The notes beneath the pieces were generated by a model that was not told the DNA's origin, made no database searches, and was given only the letters and a program-made list of their open reading frames with translations. DNA of 6,123 nucleotides from Dehalococcoidia bacterium (GTDB lineage: Bacteria > Chloroflexota > Dehalococcoidia > JACQUA01): contig JAUYHV010000125.1 in the NCBI GenBank assembly GCA_030689845.1, positions 1 through 6,123 on the forward strand, given 5' to 3'. Of this stretch, positions 1-6,121 are shown piece after piece. Numbering within the stretch: position 1 is the stretch's first letter; every line of letters begins with the position of its first letter. The translations under genes were made by a program, and so were the position numbers.

Positions 1-2
1 CT

Positions 3-476
3 GCAGGTGGTCCCGGCACGGTCGCAATACTTGCAGAATGGCGGAGGGAGGTTGAAAACCGGGGAATTCCTGCGACGGAGGCCAGTACCGGTCAGGTGGT
101 GGAACTGGACGGGGGATTCAGCCTCGAAGTGCTCCAGTCTCCGCCCGGCCCACCGGGCGTAACTCTGCTCCTGGATGCGGGGGAGGCACAGTTCATTTTT
201 GCGGGTGCCGGTGTTCGGAACGATCTCCTGGCAAGGCAGGCAAAACAAAAGAGCACCATCCTCAAGCTGCCCCTTCGGGACAGTAAAAATATCCAACCCG
301 TTGTGCTGCCCGGGGGGCTCCAGGCCGTGGTGGTTCCCGGCATTTCAAGCGAAAAAGATAAAGATGTCGGTGACCCGCAGCCCGTGTCAGGTACTGAGGT
401 TTATTACGTCGCCAGCCGGGGTGCCGTGGAGTTTATTACCGACGGAAAGCAGGTATGGGTAAAAACCGCCAGGTAG
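3..476 (+). CDS. ComEC/Rec2-like MBL-fold protein, C-terminal part (5' end outside window)
   Basis: The frame is open from the window edge to a TAG at 474-476, giving about 157 residues. The GTG at 96 is unlikely to be the start, because sensible protein (GPGTVAILAEWRREVE...) precedes it. The order of elements matches the C-terminal metallo-beta-lactamase domain of ComEC/Rec2 competence proteins: a GQVVELDGGFSLEVLQSP strand, a VTLLLDAGEAQFIFAG strand pair, STILKLP, then GTEVYYVASRGAVEFITDGKQVWV, which resembles the usual 'vyrT..GaI...tDG' ending. In that family the domain is thought to act on DNA or as a nuclease near the membrane channel. Here the expected TGD reads AGAG (204-212) and the expected HHGS reads LRDS (273-284), so the metal site looks lost. 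It could be a full ComEC or a stand-alone ComEC-like hydrolase; the missing N-terminus would decide. It converges with the MFS gene. The family call is by motif pattern only. Confidence 0.55.
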   Translation, partial: AGGPGTVAILAEWRREVENRGIPATEASTGQVVELDGGFSLEVLQSPPGPPGVTLLLDAGEAQFIFAGAGVRNDLLARQAKQKSTILKLPLRDSKNIQPVVLPGGLQAVVVPGISSEKDKDVGDPQPVSGTEVYYVASRGAVEFITDGKQVWVKTAR

Positions 477-533
477 GTTGTTTCGATATCAAGAAATAAA
501 ACCCCCTGCCCTTCCTCTCAAACCTCGTTCTTC

Positions 534-556
534 AAAGCTGGCTATTGGGGCTTTTT
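534..556 (+). terminator. Possible weak intrinsic terminator after the ComEC-like gene
   Basis: AAAGC (534-538) can pair with GCTTT (550-554), extendable by a U-G pair, with a loop of about 9-11 nt and a short T run at 552-556. It sits between two convergent genes and overlaps the stop codon of the MFS gene. The stem is short, so this is a weak call. Confidence 0.3.
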
Positions 557-1634
557 ACTTCCCCCTGGTAAGAAAAATGACAATAAGGATTCCCGTACCG
601 AGGGAAATAGTCGTTACCAGGTACATACTGGCGAAACCTACGGACGCCGCCACAAAGCCCAGGGTCGTTGCTCCTATGGCCTGCCCCGCATTGAAGGAGC
701 CGCTGTTAAGCCCCATGGCGAAACCCCTGACACTCAGGGGGGCAACATCGGCGATAAGGGCGGCGCAGGCCGGCAGGGCCGAACCGAGGCCTAAACCATA
801 TATGAAGGCGGCTATGTGCAGGGGGAAAACACCGGTAAACCTTGAAATAAGGAACACCCCCGTTGTGCAGAGGAGCATTCCCGTCAGGATAACCGGGATC
901 CTGCCCACCTGGTCGGAAATTTTCCCCGCCAGGGCGCGGGTCAAAACAGACCCCAGGTATATGCTGGCAATAATGAATCCCACCCGGGCCACGTCAATGT
1001 TTATTTCCTTTCCGTATAGAGGGAAGAATGAAATAACGCTGCCGATGCCCACCATTATGAACATGGTAGCCAGAAACGAGGCCAGCGCTCTCCGGGTTTT
1101 AAGCCAGCCCCAGGTCATTTTCTCTCCCCCCGCCAACGCGCCGGTGCGGACCAGCTTCATCCTGGACAGGGCAAACATGGTGGCTACGAGAGCAATTCCC
1201 GCGCTGGTCAGGAAAGCTGCCTGGAAACCGAAATGCTGCAGGATTAGCCCGCCCATGGCGGGACCGGCCATGTTGCCAAGCTGGGTACTGGTGGCGAACA
1301 GTCCCAGGGCCTGTCCCCGCTTTTCCTTCGCCGCCAGGTCCACCACCAAGGCGCTGGCAGCCGGGTAAAAAGCGGCGTTGGCCAGGCCGTTAAAGGCTTT
1401 AACGGCCATGAGCAGGCCGATGTCGGTTACCACCGCGTACAGGAGGAAACAGACCAGGTGAATCATGAAGCCGAATATCAGCAGCCTCCTCCCGATACGG
1501 TCCGAAAGCAGCCCGACGGGCGCCTGGGTGACGGCCGCGACGTAGGGCTGTAAAGCTACAACGATGCCAACCTGGGTTACCGTTGCCCCCAGGCTGTCGG
1601 CGAAGCGGGGCATGACGGGATACAAGAGGGTCAT
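555..1634 (-). CDS. MFS transporter, drug/H+ antiporter-like (true start probably upstream of 1634)
   Basis: This is a 359-residue integral membrane protein of the major facilitator superfamily, likely exporting a small molecule by proton antiport; the substrate cannot be read from sequence. Motif A is intact in the loop after helix 2 (GLLSDRIGRR, residues 41-50), with a second, weaker copy in the C-terminal half (AGKISDQVGR, about 236-245). A motif C-like GNMAGPAMGG (120-129) in helix 5 is typical of antiporters. The halves are joined by a polar loop near residues 158-183. The ATG at 1634 is the only standard start, but it has no Shine-Dalgarno and cuts helix 1. The frame continues upstream to a stop at 1707-1709 and encodes PVYVVGFLNFAA just before the ATG, the expected first helix. 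AGGAAGG at 1694-1700 would serve an ATT at 1680-1682, giving about 375 residues. The gene is convergent with the ComEC-like gene and divergent from ileS. Confidence 0.93.
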   Translation of the reverse strand: MTLLYPVMPRFADSLGATVTQVGIVVALQPYVAAVTQAPVGLLSDRIGRRLLIFGFMIHLVCFLLYAVVTDIGLLMAVKAFNGLANAAFYPAASALVVDLAAKEKRGQALGLFATSTQLGNMAGPAMGGLILQHFGFQAAFLTSAGIALVATMFALSRMKLVRTGALAGGEKMTWGWLKTRRALASFLATMFIMVGIGSVISFFPLYGKEINIDVARVGFIIASIYLGSVLTRALAGKISDQVGRIPVILTGMLLCTTGVFLISRFTGVFPLHIAAFIYGLGLGSALPACAALIADVAPLSVRGFAMGLNSGSFNAGQAIGATTLGFVAASVGFASMYLVTTISLGTGILIVIFLTRGK

Positions 1635-1693
1635 GGCCGCGAAGTTTAAGAATCCGACTACATAGACGGGAATCAGAGAAATGGGACTTCTTA

Positions 1694-1711
1694 CCTTCCT
1701 GATTGATTATA
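1694..1711 (-). promoter_or_regulatory. Candidate -10 box and ribosome binding site of the MFS gene
   Basis: On the minus strand a perfect TATAAT lies at 1711-1706, followed after 5 nt by AGGAAGG at 1700-1694. No convincing -35 box is seen 16-18 bp upstream (about 1728-1735). If used, the transcript would begin almost at the Shine-Dalgarno, leaving a very short leader. The position of this ribosome binding site supports a translation start upstream of the ATG at 1634. Confidence 0.4.
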
Positions 1712-1789
1712 GAAAACGGCTCACATAATAATACTTATCGGATGTATAATTCAACCTGCCGGGAAAAGGTATCTCTGGTTTCTACCTTC

Positions 1790-1890
1790 TGTCACCCTGT
1801 CCCGATGTATCGGGACTCTCCCGCCGAGCGGGGTCGGAGACGGAGTCGGAACGGAGCGGACTCCGTTCCGGAGAGCCTGTCGAAGGGTCT
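1790..1890 (+). repeat. Palindromic intergenic repeat, copy 1 (long form)
   Basis: The element runs from TGTCACCCTG to CGAAGGGTCT. ACCCT at 1794-1798 and AGGGT at 1884-1888 form a terminal inverted repeat. Inside are three hairpins: GTCCCGATGTATCGGGAC (1799-1816), CCCGC/GCGGG with a 3-nt loop (1820-1832), and a 10-bp stem CGGAACGGAG/CTCCGTTCCG with a CGGA loop (1847-1870). The reverse complement of 2091-2148 aligns to it, with about 45 internal bases absent in that copy. It resembles dispersed REP/MITE-like elements of Firmicutes and Chloroflexi; the family is recalled, not searched. Confidence 0.75.
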
Positions 1891-2015
1891 GGTAACAATA
1901 GGCAGGACCGTGCAAATTAACACTGAGGCCCACTGGAATAATGATTACCCTTATTTTTACAATTAATTACTGTCATGTTTTTATTGATGCAGGCTGCCCT
2001 TCTTAAATCTGGTGG
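1891..2015. other. AT-rich spacer between repeat copies, nothing recognised
   Basis: This stretch is AT-rich and carries no credible gene, RNA or strong hairpin that I can see. The open frames crossing it run through the palindromic repeats and look non-coding. Confidence 0.5.
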
Positions 2016-2060
2016 CACAGGCGTCCCTGCCTGTGGGTGGGCGGACACGGGGGTCCGCCC
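2016..2060. repeat. Tandem pair of hairpins with 6-nt loops (REP-like)
   Basis: Two perfect stem-loops lie side by side. CACAGGC (2016-2022) pairs with GCCTGTG (2029-2035) around GTCCCT. GGGCGGAC (2039-2046) pairs with GTCCGCCC (2053-2060) around ACGGGG. Both have 6-nt loops and are 3 nt apart. There is no T run after either, so they are not typical terminators. The pattern fits a mobile palindromic unit nested between the two repeat copies. Confidence 0.75.
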
Positions 2061-2090
2061 CTACGATTCTGGTATTTCCCTTCTGCCAGT

Positions 2091-2148
2091 AGATTCCTCG
2101 ACTGCGCTCTCCGTTCCGCGAGTCCCGGTTTATCGGGACAGAATGACA
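2091..2148 (-). repeat. Palindromic intergenic repeat, copy 2 (short form, inverted)
   Basis: The reverse complement begins TGTCATTCTGTCCCGAT and ends GTCGAGGAATCT, matching copy 1 at both ends and in the middle (CGGGACTC, GGAACGGAG). It lacks the internal hairpins of copy 1. The core palindrome GTCCCG/CGGGAC (2122-2127/2134-2139) is kept with two changes. Terminal ATTC (2093-2096) and GAAT (2141-2144) form an inverted repeat. Confidence 0.75.
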
Positions 2149-2186
2149 ATCATTAGGTGGTACAACATGACGTTCAAAAGGCGTAG

Positions 2187-2200
2187 CGCACCGTGGTGCG
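2187..2200. repeat. Small palindrome CGCACCGTGGTGCG
   Basis: CGCACC (2187-2192) and GGTGCG (2195-2200) form a perfect inverted repeat around GT. It is another member of the hairpin-rich spacer, or a possible protein-binding site. No function is evident. Confidence 0.45.
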
Positions 2201-2227
2201 GGCGGCTCTTCGCTGACTAAAAAACAC

Positions 2228-2265
2228 CCGCAGGAGTTCCCCGGAGGAAAAACTTCACCTTGCGG
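2228..2265 (+). other. Imperfect stem-loop upstream of ileS
   Basis: CCGCAGG (2228-2234) can pair with CCTTGCGG (2258-2265) with one bulged base, and AGTTCC with GGAAAAACT partly extends it inward. It overlaps the candidate ileS -35 box, so it may be only DNA-level symmetry or a remnant of the repeat array. Confidence 0.3.
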
Positions 2266-2282
2266 CTGATATGGAGTAAAAT
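2254..2282 (+). promoter_or_regulatory. Candidate ileS promoter
   Basis: TTCACC (2254-2259, 4 of 6 matches to TTGACA), then a 17-bp spacer, then TAAAAT (2277-2282, 5 of 6 matches to TATAAT). Transcription would begin near 2289, giving a leader of about 115 nt that contains the terminator hairpin. It is the best-spaced sigma-A-like pair I found before ileS, but unproven. Confidence 0.4.
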
Positions 2283-2320
2283 AGCAAGACTTTTTTACCA
2301 GCGGATATTATTATTTAACC

Positions 2321-2381
2321 CCTTCCTGCCGGGAAAGTTTCCCAGGTGGTGAAATATGCCTCATGGCAGGAAGGTTTTTTT
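2321..2381 (+). terminator. Intrinsic terminator / attenuator in the ileS leader
   Basis: CCTTCCTGCC (2321-2330) pairs perfectly with GGCAGGAAGG (2365-2374), followed directly by seven T (2375-2381). The 34-nt loop contains a second hairpin, GGGAAAGTTTCCC (2331-2343), and AGG/CCT (2344-2346/2359-2361), so the whole could fold as a branched structure. It lies 23 nt before the ileS start, with no gene on this strand for over 1.8 kb upstream. It is therefore better read as an attenuator acting on ileS than as the end of another operon. No T-box core (GGGTGGNACCGCG) precedes it. Confidence 0.75.
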
Positions 2382-2390
2382 AATTCACTC

Positions 2391-2400
2391 GGGAAAGGGG
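2391..2400 (+). promoter_or_regulatory. ileS ribosome binding site
   Basis: The purine run GGGAAAGGGG ends 4 nt before the ATG at 2405. It could also pair with CCCCTTCC (2319-2326), which overlaps the 5' arm of the terminator. Confidence 0.6.
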
Positions 2401-2404
2401 ACTC

Positions 2405-5400
2405 ATGTTCAAACCCGTTAATAGTAACGTGAACTTTCCGGAAATGGAAACAAAGATACTCGGTTTCTGGAAAGAAAAAGGGATTTTCGAAAAGGTCGCG
2501 GAATCGAGGAAAGGGGCGCCTGAGTACATATTTTACGAAGGGCCGCCAACCGCCAATGGAAACCCGGGGATACACCACGTCCTTTCCCGAACCTTTAAGG
2601 ACGTCATACCACGTTACTGGACCATGCGGGGTTTCCACGTTCCGCGAAAGGCGGGATGGGACACCCACGGCTTGCCAGTGGAACTCGAGGTGGAAAAGGA
2701 ACTCGGTCTGTCATCCAAGACGGAAATTGAAAAATACGGGATCGCCGAATTCAACGAGCGCTGCCGGAAAAGCGTTTTCCGCTATTTGAAGGAGTGGGAA
2801 TTTGTTACCGAGCGCATAGGATTCTGGCTGGACCTTAAAAACGCCTATATCACCATGGATAATTCCTACATGGAGTCCTGCTGGTGGATAATAAAGCAGT
2901 TATGGGACAAGGGCCTGGTTTACCAGGGATACAAGGTTACGCCCCACTGCCCCCGCTGCGGCACTTCGTTGAGTTCTCACGAGGTCGCCCTGGGCTATAA
3001 AGACGACACGGACGACCCTTCCGTTCATATTAAATTCAAAATTGTTAACGGAGGGACGGGAGGTTCCAGGGAGGTTAAATCTGCAGTCAACATGGCTCCC
3101 GGGCCGGTTTACCTTCTGGCCTGGACCACGACCCCCTGGACTTTGCCCGGAAACACCGGCCTGGCCGTCAGTCCCGAAGCTGAATATGCCCTGGTGGAAA
3201 CCGGGGGAGAATACCTGATAATGGCCAGGGCGCTGCTTGATAGTTCCCTCACGGGGGAATACACGGTGTTAAACACTTTCCCCGGAGCAGGCCTCCAAGG
3301 GCTGAGGTACGAACCCCTTTTCGATCCCTGGGCGGATATTCCGGGCACAAGTAAACCCTGCCTGGCGGTGCGCCGCCAGCAGACTGCTGACAAAGAGACA
3401 AACCCCGTAATCACGGGAGACTTCGTTTCCACGGATGACGGCACGGGTATCGTTCACATCGCCCCCGCTTTCGGGGAGATAGACTTCGAAACCGGGAAAA
3501 CCCACAACCTGGACCTGGTGGAGACCCTGGATTTGCAGGGAAAAGTGTGCGGTCCGTTCCCCGGATTCGACGGTTTGTTTGCCAAGGCTGCCGACCCCGT
3601 TATCACCGAGGACTTAAGGAGCCGCGGCCTTCTTTACAGGAGCGGGAGGATTACTCATACCTATCCGTTCTGCTGGCGCTGCAGCACCCCCCTGCTTTAT
3701 TACGCCAAGAGTTCCTGGTACATCAGGACCACGGCCATAAAAGACCGCCTCATCGCCTGCAACCGGGAAATCAACTGGTTCCCGGAACACATAAAGCAGG
3801 GACGCTTCGGGGACTGGCTGGAAAATAACGTGGACTGGGCCTTTTCCCGGGAACGTTACTGGGGCACCCCTCTCAATGTCTGGCGCTGCGAGCGGTCGGC
3901 GGAGCACGGGAATGCCTGCGGCGGGGCCCCGGACTATTTCGAGTGCCCCGGTTCTCTCGGGGAACTGCGGGACAAGCCTGGTTTCTCAGGTTTGCCTGAG
4001 CCCCTGGACCTGCACCGCCCTTTCATTGACGGGGTAACCTATTACTGCCCCGAATGCGGAGGTATCATGCGGCGGGTCCCTGAGGTAATTGACTGCTGGT
4101 TTGATTCCGGCGCCATGCCCGTTGCCCAGTGGCATTATCCCATGGAGAACGCTGACAATTTTAAGAAGAATTTCCCGGCTGATTTTATCTGTGAAGCCGT
4201 CGACCAGACCAGGGGCTGGTTTTACAGCCTCCACGCCCTTTCCACGCTGCTGTTCGACAGGCCTTGCTATAAAAATGTCATCTGCCTGGGGCATATCCTG
4301 GATGCCAAAGGTGAGAAGATGAGCAAGGCTAAGGGTAACGTGATAGTGCCCGCCACCGTTTTGAACTCCCAGGGCGCCGATGCCCTGCGCTGGTACCTGG
4401 TTACAGCGGCGCCCCCGGGAAACGTCCGCCGCTTCTCAACGGAGCAGGTAACCGAGGTGGTCAGGAAATTCATGCTGACACTGTGGAACAGCTATTCATT
4501 TTTCGTCACCTATGCCAACATAGATAACTTCGACCCAGCCGTAAACCGTGTCCGGAACCTCGATGTTTCCCTGGACAGGTGGATCGTTTCGGAATTAAAC
4601 CGACTGGTGGTCAAGGTCAATGAAGAATTGGAAAGCTATGATCCCACCACGGCTGCCCGCCGCATCGAGGAATTCGTTGACCGCTTGTCCAACTGGTACA
4701 TCAGGAGGAGCCGGCGCCGTTTCTGGAAGAGCGAGAACGATGCTGACAAGATGGCGGCTTATTCAACTCTCTACCAGTGCCTGGTTACCCTGATCAAGCT
4801 CATAGCTCCCTTCACTCCCTTTATCGCCGAGGAGATATACCAGAACCTGGAGAGGGGCTCGGACCCTGCTTCCATGGAAAGCGTCCACATGGAGGCTTAT
4901 CCTTCTGCCGACGTTTCCCTGATAGACGAGCAGCTCAACGCGGATACGGAACTGGCTATGAAACTCTCCAGCCTTGGCAGAGCAGCCAGGAGCAAGGCTA
5001 ATACCAGGGTGAGGCAGCCGCTTGCAAGGGCGCTGTGCAGGCTTCGCCGTGAAGAGGAAAGGCAGGCTTTTGCCAGGATAAAAGAGCAGGTCATGGACGA
5101 AATCAACGTCAAGGACCTGGAAATCATGAATGAGGAAGGAGCCGTCCTGGAATACGAGGTTAAACCCAACCTCCCCGTGCTGGGTCCGAAATACGGTATA
5201 AAGATGGGGGAAATAACCAGGCTTTTGAAGGCCGCGGACGCCCGGAAAATCGCCTGGGACCTGAGGACCAGGGGCGAAGCCTCCATGGGGGATTTTACAC
5301 TGCTGCCCCAGGAACTGCAGGTCCTGACCAGGGGCAAGGGCGGGTATGCCGTGGCGGCCGACGGGGATATCATTGTGGCGCTGGACACCGTTATTTCGCC

Positions 5401-5671
5401 GGAACTTGCCGGCGAAGGAACGGCCAGGGAACTGGTGCACCTTCTCCAGACCATGCGGCGCAGCGCCGGCTTCGATGTCACGGACCACATCAACACCTGC
5501 TACAGCGCCGACAGCGAAACCGGCAGGGTGATGGAGCAGTATGCCGAATATATAAAGCAGGAAACCCTGTCCCTGAGCCTTGTCGCCGGAACTGCCGGGG
5601 AGGGCGCATATTCCGAGACGCACCGCTTGGGCGGCGTTGAGATAACCCTGGCGGTAAAAAAAACGGGGTAA
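2405..5671 (+). CDS. ileS: Isoleucyl-tRNA synthetase, type 2, with swapped GxHH signature
   Basis: This complete 1088-residue cytoplasmic class I enzyme charges tRNA-Ile with isoleucine using ATP. Its length and the SNWYIRRSRRRFW block (about 762-774) fit the type-2 (eukaryote-like) bacterial form, as does a C-terminal domain with ELAGEGTARELVHLLQTMR (1000-1018) in place of the type-1 zinc finger. Catalytic core: PPTANGNPGIHH (47-58), GWDTHGLPVE (84-93), DCWFDSG (563-569) and KMSKA (638-642). The ATP signature is G55-I-H-H58, not H-x-G-H. The CP1 editing domain is present, with WTTTPWTLPGN (240-250) and GTGIVHIAP (346-354); Asp360 of GEIDF is the likely amino-group-binding residue that rejects valine. 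Cys pairs at 182/185, 423/426 and 548/551 suggest zinc knuckles; C495-x9-C505 looks degenerate. The ATG at 2405 follows a good Shine-Dalgarno. The gene stands alone behind an attenuator-like leader. Type-2 enzymes are known for mupirocin tolerance. Confidence 0.98.
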   Translation: MFKPVNSNVNFPEMETKILGFWKEKGIFEKVAESRKGAPEYIFYEGPPTANGNPGIHHVLSRTFKDVIPRYWTMRGFHVPRKAGWDTHGLPVELEVEKELGLSSKTEIEKYGIAEFNERCRKSVFRYLKEWEFVTERIGFWLDLKNAYITMDNSYMESCWWIIKQLWDKGLVYQGYKVTPHCPRCGTSLSSHEVALGYKDDTDDPSVHIKFKIVNGGTGGSREVKSAVNMAPGPVYLLAWTTTPWTLPGNTGLAVSPEAEYALVETGGEYLIMARALLDSSLTGEYTVLNTFPGAGLQGLRYEPLFDPWADIPGTSKPCLAVRRQQTADKETNPVITGDFVSTDDGTGIVHIAPAFGEIDFETGKTHNLDLVETLDLQGKVCGPFPGFDGLFAKAADPVITEDLRSRGLLYRSGRITHTYPFCWRCSTPLLYYAKSSWYIRTTAIKDRLIACNREINWFPEHIKQGRFGDWLENNVDWAFSRERYWGTPLNVWRCERSAEHGNACGGAPDYFECPGSLGELRDKPGFSGLPEPLDLHRPFIDGVTYYCPECGGIMRRVPEVIDCWFDSGAMPVAQWHYPMENADNFKKNFPADFICEAVDQTRGWFYSLHALSTLLFDRPCYKNVICLGHILDAKGEKMSKAKGNVIVPATVLNSQGADALRWYLVTAAPPGNVRRFSTEQVTEVVRKFMLTLWNSYSFFVTYANIDNFDPAVNRVRNLDVSLDRWIVSELNRLVVKVNEELESYDPTTAARRIEEFVDRLSNWYIRRSRRRFWKSENDADKMAAYSTLYQCLVTLIKLIAPFTPFIAEEIYQNLERGSDPASMESVHMEAYPSADVSLIDEQLNADTELAMKLSSLGRAARSKANTRVRQPLARALCRLRREEERQAFARIKEQVMDEINVKDLEIMNEEGAVLEYEVKPNLPVLGPKYGIKMGEITRLLKAADARKIAWDLRTRGEASMGDFTLLPQELQVLTRGKGGYAVAADGDIIVALDTVISPELAGEGTARELVHLLQTMRRSAGFDVTDHINTCYSADSETGRVMEQYAEYIKQETLSLSLVAGTAGEGAYSETHRLGGVEITLAVKKTG

Positions 5672-5687
5672 AATCTGAATTCACTAT

Positions 5688-5706
5688 TTGGTAATTGTGT
5701 TACCAA
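5688..5706. terminator. Hairpin between convergent genes, possible bidirectional terminator
   Basis: TTGGTAA (5688-5694) pairs perfectly with TTACCAA (5700-5706) around a 5-nt loop, 16 nt after the ileS stop codon and about 50 nt after the stop of the opposing gene. No U run follows on either strand, so termination is uncertain. It also sits at the point where base composition changes. Confidence 0.35.
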
Positions 5707-5755
5707 GACTGAATATTAAGAACAAGGGAAGCACTCGCACCAAACAGAGCTAACC

Positions 5756-6121
5756 TCAAAATTTAATTGTTTGCATAATCCTATTTTCAGCATCTCTAGA
5801 GTAAAACTCGACTTGGTGAAAACCTGTTGTGGTATTTTTAAAATACTGTGCAATGAAGTGTGGAAATATTTGAGCTTGCTCTTTACTCCACTCTTGGTCA
5901 GACATAGATGCCAATCTATCCCATATCTGAAGCCATCTTTGCGGAGCATCTTTATTATCAAAAACCATGACAGAAACATGTCCAAGATTAATGCCAGAAA
6001 AGCGTTGGTTTTGCCAATCCTTTCTAAGCCGATTTGCCAAGTCTTCTGCGGATACTTCATCAGGGCTTGGAGAAACAAGAGTAACAAAGACCGTAGCACC
6101 TTTGATTCCGATTGTCTCGAA
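5756..6121 (-). CDS. Hypothetical protein, C-terminal part (5' end outside window)
   Basis: I do not recognise this protein. The frame is open from the right edge to a TGA at 5758-5756, giving 121 residues. It begins FETIGIKGATVFVTLVSPSP, and a strand-like region GINLGHVSVMVFD follows a basic stretch (LANRLRKDWQNQRF). A tryptophan-rich part (APQRWLQIWDRLASMSDQEW) precedes FPHFIAQYFKN and the end QVEFYSRDAENRIMQTIKF. It has no membrane segment or signal and looks like a soluble alpha/beta protein. The TTG at 6040 is probably not the start, since good protein continues upstream. An overlapping frame on the same strand (5716-6099) is less protein-like and was discarded. The region is clearly AT-richer than ileS, which suggests a different origin. 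It converges with ileS. Confidence 0.6.
   Translation of the reverse strand, partial: FETIGIKGATVFVTLVSPSPDEVSAEDLANRLRKDWQNQRFSGINLGHVSVMVFDNKDAPQRWLQIWDRLASMSDQEWSKEQAQIFPHFIAQYFKNTTTGFHQVEFYSRDAENRIMQTIKF

Noticed and set aside
478..1368. 296-codon open frame on the plus strand
   Set aside because: It lies antisense to the MFS gene, is rich in Pro, Arg and Ala from GC-rich codons, and shows no family motif; the minus-strand protein has clear MFS motifs.
1745..1750. Plus-strand TATAAT as a long-range ileS promoter
   Set aside because: The best -35-like hexamer (CTCACA, 1720-1725) is 19 bp away, and the transcript would cross about 650 nt of hairpins; the promoter at 2254-2282 is better placed.
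1703..1966. Small plus-strand open frame through the intergenic region
   Set aside because: Most of it translates palindromic repeat copy 1; it has no ribosome binding site and no protein-like pattern.
1790..2148. CRISPR array
   Set aside because: There are only two copies in inverted orientation with unequal length and no regularly spaced direct repeats.
2155..2172. AGGTGGTACAACATGACG resembling a T-box core upstream of ileS
   Set aside because: Only GGTGGTAC agrees; the ACCGCG part is missing, the region before it is a dispersed repeat rather than a specifier stem I, and no terminator follows at the usual distance.
2344..2361. AGG-TGGTGAA...CCT in the terminator loop as a mini T-box antiterminator
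   Set aside because: The TGGT bulge and a 3-bp AGG/CCT helix are present, but helix A2 and the conserved ACCGCG are absent, and the order relative to the terminator arms is wrong for a T-box.
4763..5623. 286-codon open frame on the minus strand
   Set aside because: It lies antisense to the conserved C-terminal half of ileS and has shadow-like composition with no recognisable domain.
5716..6099. 127-codon minus-strand frame overlapping the hypothetical gene
   Set aside because: It is rich in Leu, Ser and Cys with irregular composition; the alternative frame (5756-6121) reads through to the window edge with balanced, soluble-protein sequence.
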